From contig OY986438.1 in assembly GCA_963920525.1 (NCBI GenBank), positions 77,987,560-78,051,559 on the forward strand: DNA of 64,000 nt, written 5' to 3'. The position numbers were made by a program, and so were the translations under genes. Below the pieces are notes generated by a model. That model was not told the DNA's origin, ran no database searches, and saw only the letters and a program-made list of their open reading frames with translations. Shown here in pieces: positions 23,600 through 35,773 of this stretch. This stretch comes from Dichetophora obliterata (lineage: Eukaryota > Arthropoda > Insecta > Diptera > Sciomyzidae). Numbering within the stretch: position 1 is the first letter of the stretch; each line of letters opens with the position of its first letter.

Positions 23600-24803
23600 A
23601 GGGTATAAAATCAGCTAGATATGGTATAAAGGAAAATGTGAAATCCGGTAAAAGGGGGGTAAAAGGGGATACAAATTTTTAGTACAGTTCCTGACAGTAA
23701 CCGTACAAACTAAGTTAAGATTTTGGCTCAATAGACCCAGTAGTCAAATGTAATGATTTCTCAAAAAGTGGGTGTGGCTATATAGCGATGACGCCTTTTT
23801 TAGTACAGTTGCCGAAAGTAGCCATACAAACTTAGGTATCACATGTTAGTCTTATACGGCCAAAACTGCTTGAAATATAGCATTTTCACTGATTTGTGGG
23901 CGCATAAAGGGGGCGTGGAAACCAATTTTTCGTACAGTTACTGTCAGTAACTACACAAACCAAAGTACCAAATTTAAGTCTTATACGACCAAAACCGTCT
24001 GAAATAAAGCGTTTTCATTTCTTTGTGGGCGGTAAAAGGGGGCGTGGAAACCCATTTTAAGTACAGTTATCGACAGTAACCGTACATACTAAATTACAAA
24101 ATTTTAGCCTTATACGATCCAAACTGACTGAAATATAACATTTTTATTGATTTGGGGGCGGTAAAAGGGGGGTGTGGCACTTTTTTTTCCCTCAACCATC
24201 TCGTAGTTGAAACAAATCGGCTGCCAAAATTTCAGGTCAATCGGTTTAGTAGTTTTGGAGTCTATAGACATCACACAGCCAGACACACATCGTTTTGCTT
24301 TTTATGTATATAGATATCGATTTGTGGGCGGTAAAAGTGGGCGTGAAAACATTTATATATAGTAACCGCCTCTTGGGGCACCTATACAGCAAGTTTCACT
24401 GTAAAAGTGTATAGAACTCTGGAATTGCCATGATTTTGAAAAAGTGGGCGTATTTATATGACAACCACGCCCATTTTTTGTCCACTTACCGACAGTAACC
24501 ATCTGAACAAAATTACCAAATCTTAGTTTTTTACGATTGAAACCGTCTGATATATATCCTTTTTTTGTTTGTGATCGATGAAGCAAATTTGGCTTGTATG
24601 GGAGGTACCACGCCCCCTTGTCCAATCGTTACCAAACCTCACAGGAACACTCTCAAGATGTGGGTTCAGTTTCCCTGAAAATTTCATAATGATCGGTTCA
24701 GCGGTTTCAGAGTCTATACGTGATATAGCCACATACCCACATACCCACATACCCACATACCCACATACCCACATACATACATCCATTTTTATATATATAG
24801 ATA
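23600..24803 (+). repeat. long non-coding repeat, partial unit 3
   Basis: Only the ~127-bp array and the terminal part are present: GGTAAAAGGGGG from about 23645, then CCCACATA repeats at 24725-24775. The front part with the 142-bp array is missing. The partial unit follows the end of unit 2 after about 60 bp of unrelated sequence. Confidence 0.7.
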
Positions 24804-24890
24804 GATAAATCTATATACATACATACCCACATACCCACATACCCACATACCCACATACATACATCCATTTTTATATATATAGATAGATAA
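24804..24890. repeat. hairpin junction between units 3 and 4
   Basis: A second short run of CCCACATA (about 24824-24858) and ACATACATACATCC, then TTTTTATATATATAGAT, a 6-base loop (24885-24890), and the exact complement. The tail of the partial forward unit thus faces the tail of the inverted unit, forming a strong cruciform-capable site centred near 24887. Confidence 0.75.
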
Positions 24891-27800
24891 ATCTATATAT
24901 ATAAAAATGGATGTATGTATGTGGGTATGTGGGTATGTGGGTATGTGGCTATATCACATATAGACTCCAAAACCGCTGAACCGATCTTTATGAAATTTTC
25001 AGGGAAACTGAAGCCACATCTTGAGAGTGTTCCTGTGAGGTTTGGTAACTATTGAAAAAGGGGGCGTGGTACCTCCCATACAAGCCAAATTTACGCTATC
25101 GATCGCAAACCAAAAAAAGGATATATTAAGACGGTTTCAATCGTAAAAAACTAAGATTTAGTAATTTTGTTCAGATGGTTACTGTCGGTAACTGTACGAA
25201 AAATGGGCGTGGTCGTAATATAAATACGCCCACTTTTTTGAAATCATGGCAATTCCGGAGTTTTACACATTTTTACAGTGAAACTTGCTGTGTAGGTGAT
25301 CTAAGAGGCGGTCGCTATATGTAAATGTTTTCACGCCCACGTTTACCGCCCACAAATCAATATCTCTATATATAAAAAGCAAAACGATGTGTGTCTGGCT
25401 GTGTGATGTCTATAGACTCAAAAACTACTGAATCGATTGACCTGAAATTTTGGCAGTCGATTTGTTTCAGGTACGAGATGGTTTAGGAACAAAAATTTGC
25501 CACACCCCCTTTTTACCGCCCCCAAATCAATAAAAATGTTATATTTCAGTCGGTTTGGGTCGTATAAGGCTAAAATTTTGTAATTTAGTATGTTCGGTTA
25601 CTGTCGACAACTGTACTAAAAATGGGTTTCCACGCCCCCTTTTACCGCCCAAAAATAAATGAAAATGGTTCATTTCAGATGGTTTTGGTCGTATAAGACT
25701 TAAATTTGGTACTTTGGTTTGTGTAGTTACTGACAGTAAATGTACGAAAAGTTGGTTTCCACACCCCCTTTTTGCGCCCACAAATCAGTGAAAATAGTAT
25801 ATTTCAAGCAGTTTTGACCGTATGAGACTAACATGTGATACCTAAGTTTGTATGGTTACTTTCGGCAACTGTACTAAAAAAAGGTGTCATCGCTATATAG
25901 CCACACCCATTTTTTGAGAAATCATTAAAATTGACTACTGGGTCGATTGAGCTAAAATGTTGGCTTAGTTTGTACAGTTACTGTCAGCAACTGAACTAAA
26001 AATTGGTTTCCACGCCCCCTTTTACCGCCCACAAACCAATGAAAACGTTTTATTTCAACGGTTTGGGTCGTTTTAGACAAAAATTTTGTAATTCAGTTCA
26101 TATGGTTACTCTCGGCAAGTGCACTAAAAATAAGCCTGTCCCACTTTAGTTAAACTCACTTTTCGGGGAGTTAGCATCGAGTGAAGTAAAATGCGCCAGG
26201 CTCAACCTAAATTGAGCTGAAATTTGGGCATTCGATTTGTTTCGATTACGAGATGGCTCTAAGGAAATATTTTGCAGCACCCCTTTTTACCGCTTGCAAA
26301 ACAACAAAAATGTTATATTTCGCACGGTTTTGATCGTATTAGACCAAAATTTGGTTATTTAGTTCATATGGTTACTTTCGGCAGCTATTCGACATTTTCG
26401 TATATGGCAGTAAGGCGGTCTATGGCAGAACAACGTCTGCCGAGGAGAGTGAGGTTTGGTAACGTTTGGACGAGGGGGCGTGGTACCTCCCATACAAGCT
26501 AAATTTGCGCTACCGACCACAAACCAAATAAAGGATATATATCAGACGGTTTCGATCGTAAAAAACTAAGATTTAGTAATTTTGTTCAGATGGTTACTGT
26601 CAGTAACTGTACAAAAAATGTGCGTGGTCGCAATATATATACGCCCACTTTTTCGAAATCATGGCAATTCCGGAGTTCTACACATTTTTATAGTGAAACT
26701 TGCTGTGTAGGTGCTCCAAGAGGCAGTCACGATACATTAATGTTTTCAAGCCCACTTTTACCGCCCACAAATCAATATCTGTATATATAAAAATGAGTCG
26801 TGATTTGTTCGGATGCTTAAAACTTGAAAACGACTGAACCAAATTGGATACTTCTTTCTACTGGCTTAGGAAAAATATAATGCCACACCCCCTTTTGTCG
26901 CCCACAAACCAATAAAAATGCTGTATTTAAGACGGTTTTGGTCGTATTAAATTAAAATTTGGTAAATAAGTTCGTATGATAACTATCATTAACTTTAATA
27001 AAAATGGGCGTGGTCACACTTCATCTACGCTTACTTTTAAGAAAATATCAAAATACTTCGAAACTATTGGTCCGATTGAGCTCAAATTTTGTAAGTACGC
27101 TTTGCTTTGAGTACGAGATGGTTTAAGAGGAAATGCCACACCCCCTTTTACCTCCCACATATATATAAAAAATTGTTGTTATCGAATAGCTTAAGAGTTA
27201 TGGGTCGCACAGCTTAGAAATTCGGTATTCGACCACAATTTAGACGTACCGTTTCAGTGATGAAATTTTATGGTAGTGGACAAGGGGGAGGGGCACCTCC
27301 CATACTACCCAAATTTGTGATATCGAATAGCTTTGAAGTTATAGGAATTCAGCTATGGAATTCAGTTTTTGACCTCAATTTACACATGCAGTTTCAATGG
27401 TTTTATTTTATGGGCGTTAGACAGGGAGGCATGACATCTCCCTTACAACCCAAATTTGCGATATCGAATTGCTTTGAAGTTATAGGTTGACAGCTTAAGA
27501 ATTCGGTATTCGACCTACATTTATGCATGCACTTTCATTCCTCTACATTTTGTGAGCGTAGGGAAAAGGGGAGTTGTACTTCCCAAACAACCCAACTTTG
27601 TGCTATCAAATAGCTTTGGAGTTATAGGTCGCACAACGCCGGAATTCAGTATTCGACCTCAATGTACACATGCAGTTTCATTGATTCAATTTTATGTTCA
27701 TTGGTATGAGGGGCGTGGCACCTCCCATTTAACGTAAATTTGCGATATCGAATATCAGCGTCAGAATTCAGTATTCGGCCCCAATTTATACATGCAGTTT

Positions 27801-28617
27801 CATTAATTACATTTTATGAGCGTTGATCAAGGGGGAGTGGCACCTCCCATACAACGAAAATTTGTGATATCGACAAGGGGGAGTGAAACCTCCTATTTAA
27901 CCCAAAATAGATATATCAAATAGCTTTGGGGATATAGGTCTCACAGCTTTGGAATTCAGTATTGGACCTCAATGTACACATGCAGTTTCATTGATTACAT
28001 TTTATGAGCGTTTATCAAGGGGAAGTGGCACCTCCCATGCAACGAAAATTTGTGATATCGAATAGCTTTGGAGTTCAAGGTCGCACAGCGTCGGAATTCA
28101 GTATTCGACCAAAATTTACGCTTGCAGATTTACTGATAAAATTTTTTAGTGTTTATCGGGTGGGCGTGACACCTCCAATTGAACCTAAATTTGCGATATC
28201 GAATAGCTTTGGAGTTATAGGTAACTCAGCCACGGAATTCAGTATTCGACCTCAATTTACACATGCAGTTTCATTGGTAAAATTTTATGGGCGTAAGGAA
28301 AAGGGTAGTGGTACCTCCCATACAACCCAAATTTGTGCTATCGAATAGTTTTGGAGTTATATGTCGCACAGTTTTGGAATTCGGTATTCAACCTCCATGT
28401 ACACATGCAGTTTAATTGATTACATTCTATGAGCGGTGATCAAGAGGGCGTGGCACTTCCTATACAACCAAAATTTGTTATATCGAATAGCTTTGTGGAT
28501 ATAGGTCGCACAGTCTCAGAATTCAGTATATGACCTCAGTTTAGACATGCTGTTTAACTGATAACATTTTATGGGCGTTTGACAAGGGAGAGTGGCAGCA
28601 ACGCGCCGGGTTTCAGC
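24891..28617 (-). repeat. long non-coding repeat, unit 4 (inverted, full)
   Basis: This is the reverse complement of the unit layout: it starts with GGGTATGTGGGTATGTG repeats, then the ~127-bp array, then the ~142-bp array, and ends CGCGCCGGGTTTCAGC at 28617. It matches unit 2 in reverse over its whole length with many substitutions. Short frames along it spell repeated peptides and are not genes. Confidence 0.75.
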
Positions 28618-28618
28618 T

Positions 28619-31600
28619 AGTTACTATATAAATACAGAAATTAGGCAGTACTAGCATCTGAGGCTTTCGACTGGCAGATTATTAATATCTATAAAATTAA
28701 AATATAGATAGATCTATGCTAAATATAAAATTATAATAGCTGCAAATTATGTACATAAGTTAGTGATTATTTAAATTAGATAAAATTTAGAAGGTAACAA
28801 TCTTTTAAAAAAGAATACATTTTAGTGATATTGTCATTTGAAGGAAATTTCAAGATGTCATAGGGTCGTAAGTCCGAGAAGTGCAGATTCCTTTTAAGAG
28901 AGAGGTTCGGGCAGAAGTTCAGCAAGTGGTCTATTGAAGCTAGGTAACCGCAAAAGGGGCAGTTATTGGGACTGGACCCCGTCAAAAGATGCTCATTGGT
29001 GTCGCGTGAATGGTATGATGGTTAAAGTTGATGCTGGCTTGGATAATGCGGTATTAAACGCTCAGAATTTATACCAGAGTATTGGTGAATGTAGGTATTC
29101 CAGCATTCTGCATTTTTTGCAGATCGTAGTCTTACGATAAAGTTATGGATGTCCTTAGCTGTAAATGAAATAGACGTAGGTGCTGGTGTGAAGGCAACAT
29201 TTTTAGCTGTAGTATCAGCTAGCTCATTTCCACGAATTCATGAATGGCCAGGAATCCACATAATTTTAATTTTATTTTGAGCCTGAATAAGAATGTCTCT
29301 AGCAATTGCGTTTGCAGAGTTGCCGGTTGCTCTAATTGCTTTGACACAAGACTTGCTGTCTGTGCAAATAACAAATTTACCCTTATTTTTTTTTTGCAAA
29401 GCTAGCAGCCTGGAGTAAAGCGACAGCTTCTGCTGTAAACACGGAGCAAAATTTGTGCAATAGCCCATAGCTTATAGGAACGCCGTCCTCGCTAACAACT
29501 GCATAGAGCTATTGTTGTTAGTTTTGGATCCGTCAGTGAAGATAAGGCTCCATCCTGAGGATTTATAATGAGCAGCTTCCTGAAGAAACAGTGTTTGGTA
29601 AGTTGAGTTCGAAGTGCTGTCTTTAGGATGTTCAATAAGCTTTGTGTTAATTGAAGAGTATTTTAGCATCCAGGGTGGATAGGATTCAGGACTGTTCCGT
29701 ATAGGCTTAAGAGGTAGAAAATGTTCCCGACCAAACTTTAGACATCTAGCGGTTGTTGAGGTTCTGTTAAAAGTCCGTTTTCGACTCAGTGACTTTTTGA
29801 CATCGCTTGCAAGAACAGGATTTTTTGGTTGCAGTAGCTTCGGATAAAGACGATAGGTGGCATCTTCAGCTCTATGAGGTAGTGAGGGTAAGCCCGCCTC
29901 GGCCAGAATATTTGTTATTGGTGTGGTTGGGAAGGCCCTTAAGCAGCTCTGCACAGCTTTATGGTATGGACCGAAGAGGAGACCAATATTGCTTTTGGCG
30001 CAATGGCCATAGATTGGAAGCCTATAATCAATTTTAGATAGAACGAGTGCCCTAGTGATGTTGATGAGTGTTGTGGGATGTACAAGGCTGCGCTTAGATG
30101 TTAGGTACTTAATGATATTTAGCCTTAGAATTAAACTATCTCGAACATATTTACAGTGAGGCTTAAAAGTATATTTCTTATCAAATATCAAACCTAAGAT
30201 TTTTAAGGTGTCTGAACTATTAATGTTTACATTATTAAAAATTAAATTTAAGTTACTACAATTCAATTTACGGCAAATATGAAAAGTATTGGTTTTTTCT
30301 ATTGATAAATTTGCACCAGAGGTATAAGACCAGTTGTTTATTTCTGTTAGTATGTCGGTGAATGTATTCGCTACAGCATTTGTGTTGGAATTTTTAAGAA
30401 AACAACAACATCGTTCGCATAAAGGATATGATCAACACCGGAATATTTAGATAAGATATGACTTATTTCATCAAATGCTATAGCGAACAGTATAACCGAT
30501 AGCGGTGAACCTTGAGGTCAAGTGAAAAAAAGTTGATTGTCAAGTGGGACAACTGAGGAGTAGCAGCCATTAACCAGCACTCTGCATTTTCTATTGGATA
30601 AAACACCTTTAATAAATTTATAGATCTTTGATCCAACTTTCCATTTTTTTAAGTTGTCTTAATACAATATGAACACCAATTCGGTCAAAAGCCTTTTGAA
30701 AATCCATTGCCATCAAAGAAATGTGGTTTTTGCTTGCCAAAGCGTTAGTGATGAAATAATCTAGGTGCAGCAAGGCGTCGGTTGTTCCGTGCCCTTTTTT
30801 AAATCCAACCTAATTATGGCTAATAAACTTATTTTTACTTGCGAACCACATTAGTCTGCTGGCAATTATCTTCTCAAGGAGCTTATCCAAACATGGAAGC
30901 AGAGATATTGGTCGATAACTGTCAATATCGCCCAGGGGTTTTTTAGGTTTATGTATAGGAATACTGGCGGATGTTTTCCAAACTTGTGGGTAAATACCAT
31001 CATCGAAGATAGAGTTATACAATTTAAGTATTCTTTCTTTTACAGGGTTGGGAAGGTTCTTATAATAGGATATGCAATTCTGTCTGTGCCGGAGGTTTTC
31101 CCTTTAACTAAGCTCAGAACTTGTTCTAATTCAGACATTTGTATGGTTGTTTCGATATGTTTTGCAGAAGTTGAGATGTTATGGGGACTGTAGTAATTGG
31201 TATCAATAAGTAGTGATTTATTAGTTAAAAATTGTGTAGAAAAGTTGGTGTCTGATGAGATATCTGAGAAGTGATAGGCAAATTGGTTCGAAATTTGATT
31301 GGTAGCGAAAATAGGGCCATTTGATGTGTTTAACATTGTAAAGCAAGATTGCTTAAAAGTACCTGAAAGCATCCTTATATTGGACCAGATTTTTTTCGGG
31401 TTAGATGATGGGCCTTTGAACCTGGTAAGTTTTTGAAAACTTAGTCTTTTAGCTTTTTTAGCACAGAGCCGAAAAAGAGAATTTGCTTTTTTATATTTGA
31501 CAAGATTATACATGGAGCGATCACAATTGAAATCTCGCCAAGCTGCTTGTTTATTGGATCTGTGGGTAGCCAATTTCAAGCTCCACCAAGGAACAAAGGG

Positions 31601-31680
31601 TTTTGTTGATCTACTATTGGTTTGCTTTATGGCTAAACCCTATTCGGTGAAAGCTTTGCCAAATTCTTGGTCACACGGGT
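28619..31680 (-). mobile_element. I-type LINE, 3' half (minus orientation)
   Basis: This is the 3' part of an I-group LINE: most of ORF2 from the linker before the reverse transcriptase to the 3' end, read on the minus strand. The plus-strand segment that follows (31681-33890) is the 5' part of the same kind of element. The two meet at about 31680 in opposite orientation, the arrangement left by twin priming. The left edge touches the end of the 12-kb repeat block at 28617. Confidence 0.8.
28776..31660 (-). pseudogene. I-type LINE ORF2, RT and RNase H, broken
   Basis: From right to left: a linker with KPFVPWWSLKLATHRS, reverse transcriptase (SYRPISLLPCLDKLLEK, then VGFKKGHGTTDALLHL, MDFQKAFDRIG, PQGSPLSVILFAI), RNase H (CTDSKSC, IMWIPGHS) and a C-terminal zinc motif (CPFCGYL...HLLNFC). 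Several frames must be joined (31579-31040, 31022-30810, about 30800-30267, 30266-29472, 29468-29238, 28985-28776). The RT catalytic box reads YANDVVV instead of YADD near 30415, and a TGA sits just before PQGSPLS near 30515. The copy is dead. Confidence 0.8.
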
Positions 31681-31681
31681 A

Positions 31682-32626
31682 AACGATGCAAAAATATCCC
31701 TGCCTGCGTAAATTGCAACTTACCGCCTCATACCCCAAATATTTGCACACGCACCTCTTGCGCAAACTGTTCAGAAAATCATGCTGCTTCTTCTAAAGAA
31801 TTCAAAAAGTTTCAACAGCACAACGAAATTATAAAAATAAAAACGCAGAACAAATGCACCCTACGCGAAGCGCAACAACTCCTTCTGTCTCAAATCTCTT
31901 TTTCTACACAAGTTAGCAGCTTTGCTTCAGTTGTGTCCACAACTAATAATAACAATCAACCTATTTTCAACCCCCAACAACAAAAACATCAACCACTACT
32001 ACAACAACAATCACAGCAACAACAACAAAAACAATACAACAAGAACAACCAATACAACAACAACCAATACAACAACAACAACAACCAATACAACAACAAC
32101 CAATAAAACAACAACCAATACAACAACAAACAATACAACAGCAACCAATACAACAACACCAACAACAACAAACAATACAACAACAACATCAACAACAAAA
32201 ACAACAACCACTACCATTACCATTACTACAACAACCACTACAACAACAACAACAGACATTACAACAACAACAGCCACTGCAACAACAAGAGCCACTAGAA
32301 CAACTACAACAACCACAACAACAACAACAAACACCTCAACAACAACAAAATTTAAAAAAAGATCCTATTACTGCTTTCCCAGCAATAATAAAACCAAGTC
32401 AATCAAAACCAAATTCTAGCTCAAATTCCTGTTCGAATACAAAAACTATAGAGATGATAGATAAACTTTCCATTCCTGTAGTTAAATCTCAGTTTTCAAG
32501 CAACCATTCAGCTCTCATTAACACTCAAACTACTCCTACTACTCCAACTACTTTCTTTTAAAAACATTTCAACTCCTATGGATACAGAATTTACAAGTAT
32601 AATTTCTAGTAGCTCTGAAGAAGATA
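31682..32626 (+). pseudogene. I-type LINE ORF1 (gag-like) C-terminal part
   Basis: Open from the junction: CCHC-like cysteine-rich segments (CKNIPACVNC, ICTRTSCANCSENH) are followed by KTQNKCTLREAQQL and FASVVS, the pattern of I-element gag zinc knuckles and linker. A tract of about 380 bases of CAA and AAC codons then encodes Gln/Asn-rich sequence, with one in-frame TAA near 32104. The protein resumes with NLKKDPITAFPAI and ends near 32560, where a frameshift leads to a serine-acidic tail (SSSSEED) cut by a MITE at 32627. ORF1 proteins of this family bind the element RNA. Broken. Confidence 0.65.
31972..32352 (+). repeat. CAA-rich low-complexity tract
   Basis: About 380 bases built almost only of CAA/AAC/ACA triplets with interruptions such as CCAATACAACAACAA. 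In the ORF1 frame it encodes glutamine and asparagine with tyrosine. The other frames give the long Thr-rich (plus) and Val/Leu-rich (minus) frames, which are artefacts of the repeat. Confidence 0.85.
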
Positions 32627-32879
32627 TATCTGTGGTCACAAGGAATAACGACTAAACTCAAAATATCGTTAAAAAAGATATTTTAATTGCACGAACTACG
32701 ACCCATTTTTTTGAAATATATGAACCGTTACAAACAAAATATGTGCAGACATACGTGATGACCAATTCTGGGCAAAAAATAGATAATTGCATACTTCCAA
32801 AAATTGACAATAAAGTAAATTCCATATCGCTTTTTTACGATATTTTGAGTTAAGTCATTATTCCTTGTGATCACAGATA
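32627..32879. mobile_element. TA-flanked MITE inside LINE ORF1
   Basis: About 55-bp terminal inverted repeats: TATCTGTGGTCACAAGGAAT at the left, its near-complement ATTCCTTGTGATCACAGATA at the right, continuing inward through ACTCAAAATATCGT. TA lies on both sides (32625-32626 and 32880-32881), the duplication of Tc1/mariner-type insertion. 253 bp, non-coding. It interrupts the acidic tail of the ORF1 remnant. Confidence 0.85.
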
Positions 32880-33080
32880 TAACTAACTGATATTAAAATA
32901 TTTACTTGAAATATTTAAGCATTCATAAACACATTATCTCATTACTTAATAATCACGTATTTCGTTATCTCTTTTCTTTCTTTAGTTTTGTTTATTTTTT
33001 CTTTCTTACACTTTCGTCATATGCTACATAATTCCCCTCTGCCTACATAATTATAGCTCCAATTTTTCTTCCCTTTTGTT

Positions 33081-33890
33081 TTGCAAATAATGGTTACAAT
33101 TATGCAATGGAACATGAATGGATATTTTAATAATTACCATGAGCTAGACCTTTTAATTAATTCACACAACTCTTCAATTCTGTTACTACAAGAGACACAT
33201 CTTGCAGTTAACTCCATTCCACATATTAATAAAAATTACATTGGTCACTTCCATAATCTACCAAGGAATTTGACAAACAAACAAGGGATCGGTATTTTTA
33301 TAAAAAGAGGCTTACCATATAACTTTAAAACAATAAACTCGCCCCTATCCGCTATTGCAATTGAGATTAATCTGATAGTAAAATTCACTGTTATTTGTCC
33401 ATATATTCCACCAAGCCAACAATTTTCCTCGTCTGAAATACTCCAAATTCTAAACATCATTTCTGACCCTGTAATTCTTGCTGGAGATTTCAATTCCTGG
33501 AGTTCACTTTGGGGGTCTTCAGCTACACATATTCGCGGCAAGCACGTAGAGGATGTTATATTGTCCTCCAACTTGATCGTACTAAACGATGGGTCACCTA
33601 CACATTATTCAACACATAACTCGTTTACACACGTCGATCTTACCCTCTGCTCTGCAAGTATAGCTTCCAAATGCACTTGGGAAATCCTCGATGATCTTCA
33701 TGGCAGCGGTCACTACCCTATTACCACTAAGATTAACGTTAGCACAACGTCCAGCACACCAAAAAAAGTTTCTCACTGACTCAGCCAATTGGCCTTGCTT
33801 TCAAGCATCGTGTGAACAAATCTCAAATAATATCTCTATCTCATCAAACATAAACCAAGAAACGGCCAGAATACAAAAAATTACACGCTG
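33081..33890 (+). pseudogene. I-type LINE endonuclease domain
   Basis: The frame 33081-33779 starts ORF2 (QWNMNGYFNNYHEL) and contains the APE-type endonuclease motifs LQETHL, GIGIFIKRG, AGDFNSWSSLWGS and THVDLTL. The final catalytic S-D-H motif reads SGHYPI, so the catalytic Asp is replaced by Gly near 33707. After a frameshift near 33760 the linker continues (FLTDSANWPCF...NINQETARIQKI) to about 33890, where similarity stops. The enzyme would be inactive. Confidence 0.8.
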
Positions 33891-34670
33891 TGCAGGCTTT
33901 CAAATATTTTTTCATTTCCAAATCTTTTTCTGTTTTCTGTGAAAAATAACATAGCTAATAGAATATGACACAATTTATGCCATATTTTCGGGAAGATTCA
34001 TTATTTTAATGTAAACAGCTCCAACTTTTAGTGCTCCACTATGTGACCCCAATAGATTAAGATACTCAAAATCATCCAAATAGATTAAAATTGGAATTAA
34101 CATAACATTTAAATCATTTTGTGGATTGAAATGCTTCTTCTTTTTTTCCCCCACAAAGGTGTTTGGATTATATTTACTATTTCAGATAATAATTGTTCTA
34201 CAGAACTGACATATTCTTCGATGCATTTAAGCAGTGGTATTTCCTAAAACAAAACTGTGAACATCAATATATATAATCAAATTTTATAGTTTTAATTTTG
34301 TTTTCCACCGAGTTAACTTGTTTATGCTCGAAAATTAGTACAACATCGTAAAAGTTAACTAAAATGTTCATATTATCCAGTTTTTTTTAAATTAAGAATT
34401 CGGAATATGAATATATCGGACTTAAAAGAGATTTTAGAATGGCAAGGATATCATTGTCTGGGTTACTTCCTCTTTCAGCAATTTTTTTCTGAGCAATTGA
34501 AATTTTGTCAGAAAAAGAAAATATATTTGAAATGTTTGTCAGGCGGATTTTCTAGGAATTTTATCGTCACTTATTGTTTTTAGAATAACAATTATAAAAT
34601 TGCTTGAGACGTCATTTTGCACGAAATTGTTTTTATTCATAAACACGTCTTGCTGAAATTCAGAGGTAAC
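33891..34670. other. AT-rich non-coding stretch
   Basis: No gene or clear repeat. It lies between the inverted I-type LINE half and the TIR transposon starting at 34671 and probably holds the host flank of both. I could not identify a target duplication for the LINE here. Confidence 0.4.
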
Positions 34671-34960
34671 ATAACACAGTGCAACACGAAAAAAATAACC
34701 ATATACGGACACCACTACGTGATAAAAGACAAAAAAAAGACCCCTGCCTCCCAGTTTTGCCCAAAGTCCTCCAGGTTTTTTGTATGGGCCTCGGTGTCAT
34801 TTTTGCAAAAAAATTATAATTTTCTCAAGCTCATATCTTGCAAACCGGAATTTCGATTTACTCTCTGAGGCAAAGTTGTAGCTCTTGTCATAAAGAACAA
34901 AAATTGTGAACATATAAAATCAAAAAACTTCATCTTCAAGGTCAAAATCGCAAAAAACTT
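34671..34960 (+). repeat. terminal inverted repeat, left
   Basis: Inverted partner of about 38790-39115. The outer ~60 bases are less conserved than the segment from AACCATATACGG inward. Near 35150-35720, outside the TIR, scraps of it (TTTTGTGAACATATAAAATC, TAGCTCTTGTCAT) recur together with a 36-bp direct repeat (ACTACCTGGAAGCAAACATC at 35541 and 35681), showing local rearrangement. Confidence 0.7.
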
Positions 34961-35773
34961 TAAAAAATGAGCGAAAAATGGCCCAAAAAGCGTTTTTTTA
35001 TTTTCCGCTTTTACGAACAAATTTATTTTATGAAAAATGCGCCAATTTTCTTTGGCCTGGTAGGGCTTACAGCGCTGATTTAAACCCCAAAGTTTTTTAA
35101 GGAGGCCGATCCAACTTCTTGAGATATAGGCCTTTATAGCTTGAGTATATAATCGCTTATATCTCACCCATTTCTTATCCGATCTGGTTGAGATGGGTAT
35201 CGTTGAGAAGACCTTTGAAAAAGCTATAAATCTGTATATAAATATGCTTATTTTTATTAACTCATTGGGCCAAATTAAAAAAAAAAAAGATTTTTTAACC
35301 TCACTTTTTTAATTAATAAAAATCTGGTTTTCTCAAAAAACAGCCCTAGTAGAAAAAACAATTGAAGTGTAAGAAAATTAGCGATTTCTAAAAAAAAGTT
35401 GATTTCAAAACTTTGAACGTAAATAATTGTCAGTTAGGAAGCCGAGTGTGTGAGTGCACTGTACCTTCACTGATAGTAAGTGCATTCTAATAAAAATTCT
35501 CAAGCTGGTGGGTGAGTTCCCGTGTCCAAACTGTCAAACAACTACCTGGAAGCAAACATCTGCATTGAATTCACATAAAAACAACCCAAAATATAAAAAA
35601 AATACCTGGAAACACATTTTAGCTCTTGTCATAAAGATGATTTTGTGAACATATAAAATCAAAAATACTTCTATACAAAAACTACCTGGAAGCAAACATC
35701 TGCATTGAATTCACATTGTAGCTCTTGTCATGTTTAATGTCTTGTATATTTAATTAACGCTCAAAAATTAAAT

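Larger units (their letters stand above)
31681..33890 (+). mobile_element. I-type LINE, inverted 5' half (plus orientation)
   Basis: Holds the end of ORF1 (zinc-knuckle gag, then a Gln/Asn-rich tract) and the endonuclease start of ORF2, read on the plus strand. Similarity ends near 33890, at almost the same point of ORF2 where the minus-strand half starts (before PFVPWW). The two halves together therefore cover one element with little lost. This is the expected product of 5' inversion during target-primed reverse transcription. Confidence 0.75.

Noticed and set aside
18221..28348. Many short open frames in the 12-kb repeat block
   Set aside because: They spell the same peptides again and again because of the ~127- and ~142-bp repeats, occur on both strands and have no domain. 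They are artefacts of repeat structure.
31922..32419. 165-codon Thr-rich frame and opposite Val/Leu-rich frames
   Set aside because: They are other-frame readings of the CAA repeat; the supported frame is the Gln/Asn-rich ORF1 continuation.
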